Assembly (NCBI RefSeq): GCF_001747095.1
Contig: NZ_MDGP01000001.1
Span: 3,765,001-3,829,000 of the forward strand
Direction of reading: 5' to 3'
DNA: 64,000 nt
Origin: Roseivirga sp. 4D4
Lineage (GTDB): Bacteria > Bacteroidota > Bacteroidia > Cytophagales > Cyclobacteriaceae
The position numbers were made by a program, and so were the translations under genes. A model generated the notes under the pieces. The model made no database searches and was not told where the DNA came from. It was given only the letters and a program-made list of their open reading frames with translations. Position 1 is the first letter of the stretch; each line of letters opens with the position of its first letter. This document shows, piece by piece, positions 18,272 to 26,484 of this stretch.

Positions 18272-19600
18272 ATGGGGATTATCACTGGTGATCAAGAATT
18301 TTTTAAGGGAATAGGGTCCATTCCGTTTGAGGGAAAAGACTCAGATAATCCCTTTGCCTTCAAGTATTACAATGCCGATCAGGAAGTGGCTGGTAAGTCT
18401 ATGAAAGAGCATTTTCGTTTTGCGGTAGCCTGGTGGCATACCCTCTGCGGAACGGGTGGAGATCCATTTGGCCCAGGCACCAAAGTATTTCCGTGGAATG
18501 CTTCAAGTGACCCAATTCAAAGAGCGAAAGACAAGATGGATGCGGGCTTCGAGTTCATTACCAAAATGGGGGTTCCTTATTATTGCTTTCATGATTTTGA
18601 CTTAATAGACGAGGGACCAACGCTGGCTGAGTCCGAGAAACGGCTAAGTATCATATCTGATTATGCTTTGGAGAAGCAAAGGGCATCTGGCGTCAAGGTG
18701 CTTTGGGGTACTGCCAACCTCTTTTCCAATCCAAGATACATGAATGGGGCAGCCACTAATCCGGACTTTAAGGTAGTAGCCTATGCGGGTGCACAGGTAA
18801 AGAATGCGTTGGATGTTACCATCAAGTTGGGAGGTGAAAACTACGTATTCTGGGGAGGAAGAGAAGGCTACATGTCACTGCTCAATACCAATATGAAGGC
18901 AGAACTTGATCATATGGCGCAATTTCTCCATATGGCGAGAGACTACGCACGAGGTCAGGGCTTTAAAGGTAATTTCTTCATTGAGCCTAAGCCGGCAGAG
19001 CCGTCTAAGCATCAATACGATTTTGATGCAGCTACAGTAATTGGCTTTCTGAGACAGTATGATCTCATGGATGATTTTAAGTTGAACCTTGAGGTTAATC
19101 ATGCTACACTCGCACAGCACACTTTCGAACATGAAATGCAGGTAGCAGCGGATGTAGGTTTGCTGGGGAGTATGGATGCCAACAGGGGAGATTATCAGAA
19201 TGGCTGGGATACCGATCAGTTTCCTAACAACCTCAATGAATTGGCGCAAGCCATGATTGTGTTCCTGAAAGCAGGAGGACTCCAGGGTGGAGGCATCAAT
19301 TTCGATGCAAAAACGAGAAGGAACTCAACTGATCTCGAAGACATCTTTTTGGCTCACATTGGAGGTATGGATGTTTTTGCAAGGGCATTGATCATTGCGG
19401 ATAAAATTCTCTCAGAAAGCAAATACAATCAGATGCTGGCCGATCGATATGCATCGTTTAACCAAGCTCAGGGTCAGGAGTTTGAGCAAGGGAAACTTTC
19501 GCTGAATGACTTACATCAAATAGCAGCGACTAATGGAGAGTTGCCACTGACAAGTGGGAAACAGGAGCTCTTCGAAAATATTATCAATCAGTATATCTAG
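18272..19600 (+). CDS. xylA: xylose isomerase
   Basis: 442 residues, normal for class II xylose isomerases. Converts D-xylose to D-xylulose, the first step of this pathway, in the cytosol. Visible: [29 protein letters not shown] (catalytic His), [41 protein letters not shown] (metal-binding Glu and Lys), [26 protein letters not shown] and [16 protein letters not shown] (second metal site). All metal and catalytic residues are present. No xylose transporter or XylR is in view, though a palindrome lies between this gene and the epimerase. Confidence 0.97.
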   Translation: MGIITGDQEFFKGIGSIPFEGKDSDNPFAFKYYNADQEVAGKSMKEHFRFAVAWWHTLCGTGGDPFGPGTKVFPWNASSDPIQRAKDKMDAGFEFITKMGVPYYCFHDFDLIDEGPTLAESEKRLSIISDYALEKQRASGVKVLWGTANLFSNPRYMNGAATNPDFKVVAYAGAQVKNALDVTIKLGGENYVFWGGREGYMSLLNTNMKAELDHMAQFLHMARDYARGQGFKGNFFIEPKPAEPSKHQYDFDAATVIGFLRQYDLMDDFKLNLEVNHATLAQHTFEHEMQVAADVGLLGSMDANRGDYQNGWDTDQFPNNLNELAQAMIVFLKAGGLQGGGINFDAKTRRNSTDLEDIFLAHIGGMDVFARALIIADKILSESKYNQMLADRYASFNQAQGQEFEQGKLSLNDLHQIAATNGELPLTSGKQELFENIINQYI

Positions 19601-19650
19601 GACCATTGGTTTCCTAGTGATTTAACTCTAGCTTTATCAAGAGGATTGGA

Positions 19651-19670
19651 GTACATGTATATACTTGTAC
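19651..19670. promoter_or_regulatory. 20-bp near-perfect palindrome, candidate operator
   Basis: GTACATGTATATACTTGTAC is symmetrical except for one pair and sits 37 bp before the aldose epimerase start, behind xylA. Its size fits a GntR/LacI-type operator; no such regulator gene is in the window. Confidence 0.4.
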
Positions 19671-19706
19671 ATGATTATTAAGTAAACGATTAGAAATTTT
19701 GTAGCC

Positions 19707-20570
19707 TTGGAACTTAAAAGCCATGGTCAGTACCTAAGCTTAGACTCTTTTATGGGAGGGGCTATTCGCGAGTTGACCCTTTCTATAGATGGAATTACAA
19801 AGACTGTTATCAGCCCTCAGGAGGGCTATCATTATCAGTCTTCATTACTGTTCCCATTTCCCAATCGATTGGCATCAGGCAGTTTTGAATTCGAAGGGAA
19901 GAACTACCAATTTCCCTTAAACGATTTCGGTTTACCCAATGCACTTCATGGTATGCTCCATGATCGTACATTTGAAGTAAAGTCTCTGGGAGATAGTCAT
20001 ATAGAATTGGTACATATATATAAGGGTGAGCTGCCATACTACCCCTTTCCTTGTGAGATAAATCTTCGTTATGAATTGATTTCTGGAGGTTTATCCGTCA
20101 AGGTCACTATTCTCAATACAGGTTCTTCAGCACTACCTTGTGTTTTTGGTTGGCACCCCTATTTCAATTTGCCTGATGACAATGAATTGGGCTCACTTCA
20201 CATGCATGGAGTGGATTTGATAGAAGTAGATGAGCATATGATTCCAACAGGGAAAATGACGCCATATCGTACCCTCGAGGAAGGGGCTGAGATTTCAGAA
20301 TTGAAGCTTGACAACTGCTTCAAGTTTGTCAAAAAAGAAGATAGAAACTATACCCATCTGATTTATCCGGATAAAAGCTTACTTGAAGTATGGCAAGATG
20401 ATCAGCACCCCTATGTTCAAGTATTCACCCCTGATGATAGGCGAACGATTGCCATTGAACCAATGACAGGTAATATCAATGCACTAAATACCAAAGAAGG
20501 CCTCAGTCTAGTTGAACCTCAGCAATCTTTGGTATTGTGTTTTGGTGTTTCGCTTTCCGCTCCAAAATAG
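19707..20570 (+). CDS. aldose 1-epimerase family protein
   Basis: 287 residues. Interconverts alpha and beta anomers of aldoses so that xylose isomerase or kinases receive the right form. Visible: LLFPFPNRLASGSFEFEGKNYQFP, NALHGMLHD (catalytic His of NxxHG), VFGWHPYFNLP (second His), VWQDDQHPYVQVFTPDDRRTIAIEPMTGNINALN (catalytic Glu in IEPMT). No in-frame ATG exists before residue 16, and an N-terminal strand would be lost there, so TTG 19707 is taken as start. It lies 106 bp after xylA and converges with a stress gene 2 bp later. Confidence 0.88.
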   Translation: MELKSHGQYLSLDSFMGGAIRELTLSIDGITKTVISPQEGYHYQSSLLFPFPNRLASGSFEFEGKNYQFPLNDFGLPNALHGMLHDRTFEVKSLGDSHIELVHIYKGELPYYPFPCEINLRYELISGGLSVKVTILNTGSSALPCVFGWHPYFNLPDDNELGSLHMHGVDLIEVDEHMIPTGKMTPYRTLEEGAEISELKLDNCFKFVKKEDRNYTHLIYPDKSLLEVWQDDQHPYVQVFTPDDRRTIAIEPMTGNINALNTKEGLSLVEPQQSLVLCFGVSLSAPK

Positions 20571-20572
20571 TA

Positions 20573-21397
20573 CTAATCATGGATAACCATGATCGGCATG
20601 GGAATATCCAGAATCATCTTTCTAGTATGGCTTGCGTGCCTTAGTCTATCCAAAAAGCTATGGTGTTTAGAGATCATGGCGATCATTTCAACATTGGCCT
20701 CCTTGGCGAATTCCAAAAGTCCTTCTTCCACATCATCAAATTTCCTGAAGTGAAATGAATGGTTGATATGCTTTAAGTACTTGTCCATACTTCTGGCAAT
20801 ATCTATTTGCTCCTTAACCAATACATCTCCTTTGTCGATATGAATGACATGCAGTTGTGCTAGAAAAGCCTTGACAATATCTACTACTAGGTGGATCGCG
20901 TCATGGTCGGGAACATTGCGATAGTCACCGGCCAAAGCAATGTGCTTCATTCTGCTAACATTTGCGTCTTCAGGCAATGCAATGACAGGAATTTCAACAT
21001 GCTTAATCACATGGTAGGCATTGCTTCCGATCAGCGCCTTTGCGATTCCACTTGCACCGTGAGTTCCCATCACAATCAGTGCGATCTCTTCATCCTTAGA
21101 AAGTTCATTGATGCTTTCATGAAGAGAACCATACTGAATAATACTGCGATGAGGAACCTTTGATAAAGAGGGAGTTTTGTCTATAAGTTCTTCGATCCTA
21201 TTCCGTGAGCTTTTCTCCAACTCTTCGAAATCATAACCAATGTTTCCTACGGGCACTCCCTCGGCTAGCCCGATCGGTACAATGACAGAATGAAATAGAA
21301 GAACCTCCATTTGCATTCTTTCTGCAATTTGTACGGCATTCGATAAGGCGTTTTTTGAACATTCGGAAAAATCAACGGGTACTAATAGCTTTTTCAT
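20573..21397 (-). CDS. universal stress protein with two UspA domains
   Basis: 274 residues. Domain 1 (about 1-140) starts MKKLLVPVDFSECSKNALSNAVQIA and carries the ATP-binding type signature VMGTHGASGIAKALIGSNAYHVIKHVEIPVIALP. Domain 2 (about 150-274) is degenerate, ending MISKHHSFLDRLRHASHTRKMILDIPMPIMVIHD, without the glycine-rich loop. The tandem form is common in Bacteroidota and dimerises within one chain. Function is general stress survival by ATP-linked signalling; the precise role is not readable. It is a single gene with an unusually strong ribosome site. Confidence 0.9.
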   Translation of the reverse strand: MKKLLVPVDFSECSKNALSNAVQIAERMQMEVLLFHSVIVPIGLAEGVPVGNIGYDFEELEKSSRNRIEELIDKTPSLSKVPHRSIIQYGSLHESINELSKDEEIALIVMGTHGASGIAKALIGSNAYHVIKHVEIPVIALPEDANVSRMKHIALAGDYRNVPDHDAIHLVVDIVKAFLAQLHVIHIDKGDVLVKEQIDIARSMDKYLKHINHSFHFRKFDDVEEGLLEFAKEANVEMIAMISKHHSFLDRLRHASHTRKMILDIPMPIMVIHD

Positions 21398-21402
21398 CGT
21401 TA

Positions 21403-21410
21403 CCTCCTTT
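21403..21410 (-). promoter_or_regulatory. strong ribosome binding site of the universal stress gene
   Basis: AAAGGAGG on the reverse strand, 5 nt before the ATG at 21397. A full Shine-Dalgarno is unusual here, where most genes lack one. Confidence 0.7.
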
Positions 21411-21673
21411 AAGTCTGTTAAATGATATAATGAAACTACTCCGACTTATAGCTTTAAGGGCTGATCGCTATCAGATAGACACATGATTATCATCATGTTT
21501 TAATAGAACCACTGCATGAAACCAATGAGATGTATCTAATCTTTGTGAAATTTCTTGTCATTGGCAAGGGGCATGGTTTATTCAGAGAATCCTTTCTGCA
21601 CAATTATATCTAGTATAAGGTTTTCAATTGATATAGAGGATTATTATATTTTAATCTAAACAATAAACTAAAT

Positions 21674-21946
21674 ATGAAAAATTCTATTAAACTCAGCCTA
21701 ATAATTGGAACGTTCTTAACTATTGCTTCTGTATCCTTTGCTCAAAATGTCATCCCTGGTATTGATAATTTAAGATATGGTCCCCCAAAGGGAAGCGACT
21801 TGCCTACTATTGAAGAGTGGCAATGTAATGACGTAACTACAACAACATGGATATGGATACCTATAGCAGGATCCTTTGTATCGTTACCAATGTTAGTAGA
21901 AACAACAACTCAAGAATGTGGTTGGGCATGTATTCAAAACTGTTGA
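21674..21946 (+). CDS. small exported protein of unknown function
   Basis: 90 residues. A clear signal peptide (MKNSIKLSLIIGTFLTIASVSFAQ) leaves a mature peptide of about 66 residues with four cysteines (EWQCND, QECGWACIQNC) that could form two disulfides, and a Thr/Trp/Ile-rich middle (TTTTWIWIPIAGSF). I do not recognise the family. It is a single gene with a strong terminator 40 bp later and is the last gene before the tRNA-linked element boundary, so it belongs to the host chromosome. Confidence 0.6.
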   Translation: MKNSIKLSLIIGTFLTIASVSFAQNVIPGIDNLRYGPPKGSDLPTIEEWQCNDVTTTTWIWIPIAGSFVSLPMLVETTTQECGWACIQNC

Positions 21947-21988
21947 TATGTGATTAAGAATACTTGCACACTGCTAGAAAGACTAGAA

Positions 21989-22016
21989 AGCCTCATCATT
22001 TGCTGAGGCTTTTTTG
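21989..22016 (+). terminator. Rho-independent terminator
   Basis: AGCCTCA (21989-21995) pairs with TGAGGCT (22004-22010), extended by flanking A/T pairs, followed by six T. It ends the small exported gene. Confidence 0.8.
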
Positions 22017-22093
22017 ATTGTAAGTTTTTGAGAAAAGTCTGAATACTCCAGTTGCTAATTGGAAAGAGGGTAATGAAAATCGATTTTTGAGTA

Positions 22094-22124
22094 CAAAAAA
22101 AGGCACTAATTCATTAGTGCCTTT
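22094..22124 (-). terminator. terminator of the tRNA-Met gene (reverse strand)
   Basis: A perfect 12-bp stem (22099-22110 with 22113-22124) and, on the reverse strand, a run of seven T (22094-22100). It lies 6 bp beyond the tRNA 3' end, so the native 3' flank of the tRNA gene is still here. Confidence 0.8.
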
Positions 22125-22129
22125 CTGAG

Positions 22130-22177
22130 TAGCGGGAGCAAGACTCGAACTTGCGACCTTCGGGTTATGAGCCCGAA
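22130..22177 (-). tRNA. 3' half of an initiator-like tRNA-Met (CAT); attachment site of the element
   Basis: On the reverse strand the anticodon arm TCGGG-CTCATAA-CCCGA (22160-22176), variable AGGTC, T arm GCAAG-TTCGAGT-CTTGC (22138-22154), the acceptor 3' strand TCCCGCT and discriminator A (22130) are intact. The three G-C pairs of the anticodon stem mark an initiator tRNA. No D arm or 5' acceptor strand exists upstream; AT-rich DNA joins right at the anticodon stem. This is what is left on one side when an element inserts into a tRNA gene. It cannot fold as a tRNA alone. Confidence 0.88.
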
Positions 22178-22183
22178 GATATA

Positions 22184-22200
22184 TGATTCAATATGAATCA
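22184..22200. repeat. inverted repeat beside the attachment site
   Basis: TGATTCA-ATA-TGAATCA, perfect 7-bp arms, begins 7 bp inside the element from the tRNA fragment. Likely a binding site for the integrase or excisionase. Confidence 0.45.
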
Positions 22201-22286
22201 AAATGTGACCAAATATGCCAATAATAGCGTTTTAGCTAATAAGTAATAGTTATATAAAGCCACTTTTAACCATATAAATTCAAAAA

Positions 22287-22308
22287 ATGTTGTACCTATG
22301 TTGTACCT
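22287..22308 (+). repeat. tandem 11-bp repeat before the integrase
   Basis: ATGTTGTACCT occurs twice without gap, 46 bp before the integrase start. Candidate arm-type integrase sites or autoregulatory sites. Confidence 0.45.
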
Positions 22309-22353
22309 ATTCTGCTTTCTTTTTCGTATCTTAAAGTACCAAATTCGAAGCAT

Positions 22354-23577
22354 ATGGCCTCTATTAAGGCAGTACTTAGACGGAACAAACAGAGAAAAGA
22401 TGGGACTATTCCTGTCGCTATACGTATTACGAAGGATCGAAAGACTCGTTTTATTTTTACTGGACAATATGTTTTGGAGAAGGACTGGAATGATGACTCG
22501 CAGGTGAATATGATTCGTAAGTCGCATCCCAATGCGAAGCGATTGAATAACTTGATCAGGACAAAAATCTCTGAAGCCAATGACAGCATTTTACAAGCCG
22601 ATACTGCAGATGAAAACATTTCTGTTGAGCAAATTAAGAATCGTGTAAAAAGGTCGAGAGCGAACACTGATTTCTTTGATGTCGCGAATGAGAGGATAAA
22701 GGCTTACAGGGCAAAGGGCACATTTTCAGTCGCTCAGGCTGAAGAGTCGATTTGTAATAATCTAAAAAGATTCATTAAGAAGGAAGAGCTTTCATTTCAA
22801 GAGATTACTGTTGGTTTTTTGGAGAGGTTTAAAACTTTCTGTTCTGCCGAAAGAAAGCAGAAAACAAGAACTGTAACCAACCAATTGATTTTCATAAGGA
22901 CTATTTTCAACATTGCCTTATCCGAAGGCATGGTAGACCAGAAGGCTTATCCGTTTGCAGGTGAAAAAATAAAGATTCGCATCAAATCTGGGTTAAAGAT
23001 TGGTTTGACCCAAGAAGAGATTGAAGCAATTCTCTGTTTAGATTTGGAGCCAGGGACACCTATTTGGCATACACGGAATGTTTGGTTGTTCTCATTCTAT
23101 TTTGCTGGGGTTCGAATTTCTGATGTGCTCAAACTTAAATGGTCTGATTTCAAAGACGGGCGATTGTATTACCTCATGAATAAGAATGAGAAACCCGTCT
23201 CGTTGAAAGTGCCAGAGCGAGCTCAAATAATTCTGGATGCATATAAAGGTGATCGAGAATTCAAGGATGATTATATATTCCCTGACTTGAAACTCGCCAA
23301 CCAGGAGGATCAGCGGGATGTCTTTGTTAAATCACGTAATGCTACGAGCCGTTTCAATAAATATCTCAAAAGGATTGCTGAGAAAGCTGGTATAGAGAAG
23401 AACCTATCCAATCACATTTCTCGACATTCCTTTGGCAATATAGCAGGCGATAAAATCAATCCCCTGATGCTGCAAAAGCTCTACCGTCATTCTAGTTTGA
23501 AAACCACAATTGGTTATCAAGGGAATTTCATTCACAAGGAAGCCGATGATGCGTTGGATCAAGTAGTAGGGTTCTAA
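22354..23577 (+). CDS. int: tyrosine recombinase (integrase)
   Basis: 407 residues. An N-terminal arm-binding domain (about 1-90, MASIKAVLRRNKQRKDGTIPVAIRI) typical of Bacteroidota integrases precedes a SAM-like core-binding domain (about 105-205, NNLKRFIKKEELSFQEITVGFLERFKTFC) and the catalytic domain (about 215-407). Catalytic residues are visible: Arg in FYFAGVRISDVLKL, Lys in MNKNEKPVSLKV, HisxxArg in NHISRHSFGNIAG, His in LYRHSSLKTT and the nucleophile Tyr in TIGYQG. It catalyses insertion into and excision from the tRNA-Met site 180 bp upstream. Appears intact. Confidence 0.95.
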   Translation: MASIKAVLRRNKQRKDGTIPVAIRITKDRKTRFIFTGQYVLEKDWNDDSQVNMIRKSHPNAKRLNNLIRTKISEANDSILQADTADENISVEQIKNRVKRSRANTDFFDVANERIKAYRAKGTFSVAQAEESICNNLKRFIKKEELSFQEITVGFLERFKTFCSAERKQKTRTVTNQLIFIRTIFNIALSEGMVDQKAYPFAGEKIKIRIKSGLKIGLTQEEIEAILCLDLEPGTPIWHTRNVWLFSFYFAGVRISDVLKLKWSDFKDGRLYYLMNKNEKPVSLKVPERAQIILDAYKGDREFKDDYIFPDLKLANQEDQRDVFVKSRNATSRFNKYLKRIAEKAGIEKNLSNHISRHSFGNIAGDKINPLMLQKLYRHSSLKTTIGYQGNFIHKEADDALDQVVGF

Positions 23578-23701
23578 ATCTTGGATTCATAAGTTCATCT
23601 GTGACTTTTGAATCTGGATGTAAGCTTTTGAGTTTGAAAGTAAATATGAAAGTACTTCCGAGGAAATTATTAGCTTTGGTTAAACCCATTTAGAAACTCC
23701 G

Positions 23702-23983
23702 GTGAATGTAATCTGTTTAGAAGAGGAAGCATTTCACAGCCTTATTGAGGAGGTTGTGAAGAGAATGTCGGCAAAGGTATCAATAGTCGAACAAGAGGCA
23801 GATTGGAAGTGGATTTCAGATGTTCAAGCAATGGAGCTTTTGAAGATCAAGTCTAAGACCACACTTCAGGAATTACGAGATAATGGTGAGGTCAGGTTTT
23901 CTCAACCACGTAAGAAGATCATTCTTTATGATAGGGATTCTATTAATGAGTATTTAGAACGGCACGCTAGAGAAACATTTTAG
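23702..23983 (+). CDS. excisionase-like helix-turn-helix protein
   Basis: 93 residues from GTG 23702; an internal ATG at 23765 is possible. The C-terminal two thirds (WKWISDVQAMELLKIKSKTTLQELRDNGEVRFSQPRKKIILYDRDSINEYLERH) is the HTH_17 excisionase-type winged helix common in Bacteroidota transposable elements, with the N-terminal EEAFHSLIEEVVKRM helix seen in the same family. It lies next to the integrase and probably biases it toward excision or regulates the element. The following gene starts directly at its stop codon. Confidence 0.8.
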   Translation: MNVICLEEEAFHSLIEEVVKRMSAKVSIVEQEADWKWISDVQAMELLKIKSKTTLQELRDNGEVRFSQPRKKIILYDRDSINEYLERHARETF

Positions 23984-24211
23984 ATGGACGAGACCAAATA
24001 TTTAAAAGGATTTAATGACGGTTATTTCACAGCCAAAACGATGCCTGATATACGACAATCGATGACGTTTAAGAATGTTGATGGTCCAACAGATTATCAG
24101 CTCGGGTTTGAAGACGGTCAAAAGGAGTATAAAATGGAAAAAGAGCGAGGCTTGTCTAAAGATGATTTCTCCAGGGATGACCAAAAAAGGAACTTGGACT
24201 TAGATCGTTGA
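23984..24211 (+). CDS. small acidic/basic hypothetical protein of the element
   Basis: 75 residues, ATG directly after the stop of the excisionase-like gene, so translation is coupled. Highly charged, with the repeated pattern KGFNDGYFTAK ... YQLGFEDGQKEYKMEKE, two G-F-x-D-G units that suggest a short internal duplication. No membrane segment, signal or known domain. Family not recognised; the close coupling suggests a job with the excisionase-like protein. Confidence 0.6.
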   Translation: MDETKYLKGFNDGYFTAKTMPDIRQSMTFKNVDGPTDYQLGFEDGQKEYKMEKERGLSKDDFSRDDQKRNLDLDR

Positions 24212-24513
24212 TTTAACCACCCTACTCTCAAATATGCTTTGTTTTCGATTTTAAGCTTCGTTCACTGCCTTTCATTCTTCGAGCTGTAAAATGTTACGGA
24301 TAGAGACTAAGGCTATTGAGCGAGCCTTATTTGCTAGATACAGAATTGTCCAAGCTCTCATTGTTGCTTGAATGCTGGATACCTGAAACCTTCATTCCCT
24401 GATAGCAAAACAACTGACTTACCGTACCAACGGATTAAAATTATAGGCATAGAGCTTCAGTCCAGGCATTTGGATCTAGTGAGAAAGACTGTTTGGTTGG
24501 ATAGGTGTAGTGA
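24212..24513. other. 302-bp stretch without a gene
   Basis: No convincing ORF, hairpin or repeat is seen. A 94-codon open frame from 24368 runs antisense into the next gene and is rejected as a shadow. Confidence 0.5.
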
Positions 24514-25080
24514 CTATTCGTGTTTTTGGTCTATATGTCTTCCGAGACTTTCGAGTTTGAGCTCTAATTCATCATCTTTATTATATAGATTCTTTAAGAA
24601 TGTATTAGTGTCAGACTTTAATGTCCGGGCCGGTTTTCTGCCATTTTTTTGATTTTTCTGTGCTGTATATCTTATCAGATCAAAGCTCAGAAAGACTTTG
24701 ATGCCCGTTATCATACCAAGCCGGTTCTTTGTGTAATTATAACTTAAGTACCCTTCCCTGGCCGCATCCTTCAGGTACCGATAAACTTGTCTGACTGACC
24801 TACCGATATGTTTAGCGATGGTACCTTGGGTCAATTGGAGCACCCTGCCCTTTCCAGCCCAACCTAGGAGCAATGCCAGCATGCACCTGGTGCCGGGCAT
24901 AAGCCTGGCATCTTTAATAAAGCTTTGTTTCAAAGGTAGAATAAATGCCCCATTGTCATCTGGTCTTTCGATAAAGTATCTCCTGGGCAAGTTCGAGCCC
25001 TGCCATAAAAGTGATTGGAGTTCTGAGGGCATGTGTGTGGTGATGTTGATCAGAGAGTTTTGAAGAATTGCATTGGTCAT
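24514..25080 (-). CDS. helix-turn-helix protein, possible replication or mobilisation regulator
   Basis: 188 residues from ATG 25080 (upstream TTG 25125 is less likely). Residues about 80-125 form an HTH_36-like winged helix (LQLTQGTIAKHIGRSVRQVYRYLKDAAREGYLSYNYT). HTH_36 domains are common in replication initiators and element regulators. The C-terminal third is Lys/Asn/Glu-rich and probably disordered. It faces the TGWWCA repeat cluster upstream of its promoter and a replicon-type protein beyond it. Function is inferred only from this layout. Confidence 0.6.
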   Translation of the reverse strand: MTNAILQNSLINITTHMPSELQSLLWQGSNLPRRYFIERPDDNGAFILPLKQSFIKDARLMPGTRCMLALLLGWAGKGRVLQLTQGTIAKHIGRSVRQVYRYLKDAAREGYLSYNYTKNRLGMITGIKVFLSFDLIRYTAQKNQKNGRKPARTLKSDTNTFLKNLYNKDDELELKLESLGRHIDQKHE

Positions 25081-25172
25081 GATTGTTGTAGCCCGCCAGA
25101 TAAAAACTTGTGAATAAGGATGCAAAAATCCTTTGCAGAGTCAGAAATGACTTGCATTCGATTCGTCAGGGA

Positions 25173-25185
25173 GGTACCATGAGTA
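25173..25185 (+). promoter_or_regulatory. copy of the AbiE operator core
   Basis: GGTACCATGAGTA is identical over 13 nt to the operator-like site at the abiEi start codon (28738). A chance match of 13 nt in the window is very unlikely (about 0.002 expected). It precedes a terminator and may regulate a short RNA. Confidence 0.4.
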
Positions 25186-25219
25186 TATAAGTTTTAGAGG
25201 TTCCCCCTCGTATCTAAAG

Positions 25220-25245
25220 ACCCCCGCTGCAACGGGGGTTTTTGT
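25220..25245 (+). terminator. strong Rho-independent terminator with no gene in front
   Basis: ACCCCCG (25220-25226) pairs with CGGGGGT (25233-25239) around CTGCAA, followed by five T. No forward gene ends nearby; the closest forward stop is 1 kb upstream. It may end a short RNA made from about 25130-25245, antisense to the 5' leader of the HTH gene. Confidence 0.7.
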
Positions 25246-25366
25246 TTAGGTCTTTAAAAAGGTGCAAGCTCCTCCTTGATAGTGGGTTGAAATTGGTGAG
25301 AAACCTGAGCAGTTTCCCGGAAAGTACCCTGCCCGATTCGAGCAGAGACTATTCACAATACTACAA

Positions 25367-25812
25367 TGTACAAGTTTGCACAAGGTTATGCACAGTTTTA
25401 GATGATTGTTAAGGTGTCCAGTATAGCCCAAATTATATAGGAGAGCACATGTACATTCTGTACACCCTACTCTGAGTTTTGTTCCTACCACAGGGTTTCA
25501 GTGGTTTGGGTGAACAGTTTTCGATGCAACTGAACATGTTCAGTGCAATGTGCAAAAGTTTCTGGCATAGGGATGAACACGCAGACGCGTTGTACAAGTG
25601 GTGAACAATGGACATACATATTATGCCCTTTAAGATGTGTTCATTTGGACGTTCAATGCTGACCAACTGAACTGTACATCACTCAACAGTGCTTATGCAG
25701 TTTAATCGAAAATTAGTTTTGACAACTCACTTCTAAGCCACAGAAACCCTTGAATATGGAAGGAAAGTCTGATAGGCTCTGTTCGATGTCTAATTCTGTA
25801 CAGAGGTGTTCA
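25367..25812. repeat. cluster of 13 TGWWCA hexamers (iteron-like)
   Basis: TGTACA at 25367, 25450, 25459, 25591, 25673, 25797; TGAACA at 25511, 25531, 25574, 25602; TGTTCA at 25537, 25638, 25807. About 0.3 would be expected by chance in 446 bp. 25531-25542 is a perfect 12-bp palindrome. Three copies extend to longer similarity (TGTACAAGTTTGCACAAGG, TGTACAAGTGGTGAACAATG, TGTACAGAGGTGTTCACAATG). The cluster stops right at the start of the replicon-type HTH gene and fills most of a 734-bp gap. Origin iterons, partition site or cooperative operator are possible. Confidence 0.65.
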
Positions 25813-25814
25813 CA

Positions 25815-26411
25815 ATGACTAAATCGAAATTCAATCAATCAGAAGCACAACGGATAACCGGTAAATCCAGGACTACAATTAATAAACACATGAAAGGGGG
25901 TAAGCTTTCATTCGAGTTGGATCATGAAGGGAATAAGGTTATCCAAGCCGCTGAGTTGATCCGTGTGTATGGTGAGGAGAATTGTGATTTTGACTCTGCT
26001 ATTGGTGGAACGAGAAAACGGACCGTAAGCCCAAAGCCCCAACTATCGGAGGGCAGGGGAGTGATGGAGGGCATGATCCCCATGGTACTTCATGATAAAA
26101 TCACCGAACAATACGAGGCGCACATCAAAACCATCGAGAAGGCGCTTGAAAAGGCACAAGAGGTACCCAAACTTTTGGAGGATAAAAGGAAGAGAGAAAA
26201 TGATGTCAGTCCTTGGAAAAAGACCGTGGCCGCATTGGAAGGGCAGGCGGCTAATAAGGATAGTTTGCTGGAAGAAGAAAAAAAACGCAGGCTGAGACTA
26301 TTCAAGAAGTACCGGGCCATGGAAAAAGAATTAAAGGAATTCAAGGAAGCATCCAGAGAGAAGAGAGGAAGTAAATGGAAACTCTTTGGCTCAAAGAACA
26401 ATGGGGCATAA
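25815..26411 (+). CDS. plasmid-replicon-type DNA-binding protein with coiled coil
   Basis: 198 residues from ATG 25815 (GTG 25806 also in frame). N-terminus FNQSEAQRITGKSRTTINKHMKGGKLSFELDHEGNKVIQAAELIRVYGEE is the short HTH found in plasmid replication or entry-exclusion-type DNA-binding proteins of small plasmids, where KSRTTINKHMKGGKLS and the ELIRVYG tail are hallmarks. Residues 95-185 are a long charged coiled coil (EQYEAHIKTIEKALEKAQEV ... EEEKKRRLRLFKKYRAMEKEL). It begins within the TGWWCA cluster, so binding those hexamers is a fair guess. Suggests a plasmid-derived replicon inside the element. Confidence 0.7.
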   Translation: MTKSKFNQSEAQRITGKSRTTINKHMKGGKLSFELDHEGNKVIQAAELIRVYGEENCDFDSAIGGTRKRTVSPKPQLSEGRGVMEGMIPMVLHDKITEQYEAHIKTIEKALEKAQEVPKLLEDKRKRENDVSPWKKTVAALEGQAANKDSLLEEEKKRRLRLFKKYRAMEKELKEFKEASREKRGSKWKLFGSKNNGA

Positions 26412-26484
26412 CGGGGTCAGAAGGGTGTCAGGTATTGCACAAAGGGACCATTTAAGGTTCAAACGACCTGGTAAATGTACTGCC

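Noticed and set aside
22130..22177. Full tRNA-Met gene
   Set aside because: No D arm or 5' acceptor strand is present; it is a 3' fragment.
24368..24652. Forward frame of 94 codons
   Set aside because: It runs antisense into the HTH gene and reads as a shadow (Ser/Phe-rich, no domain).
25246..25666. Two reverse-strand frames of 81 and 77 codons
   Set aside because: They run through the TGWWCA cluster, have no usual start or family pattern and an odd Cys/His-rich composition.
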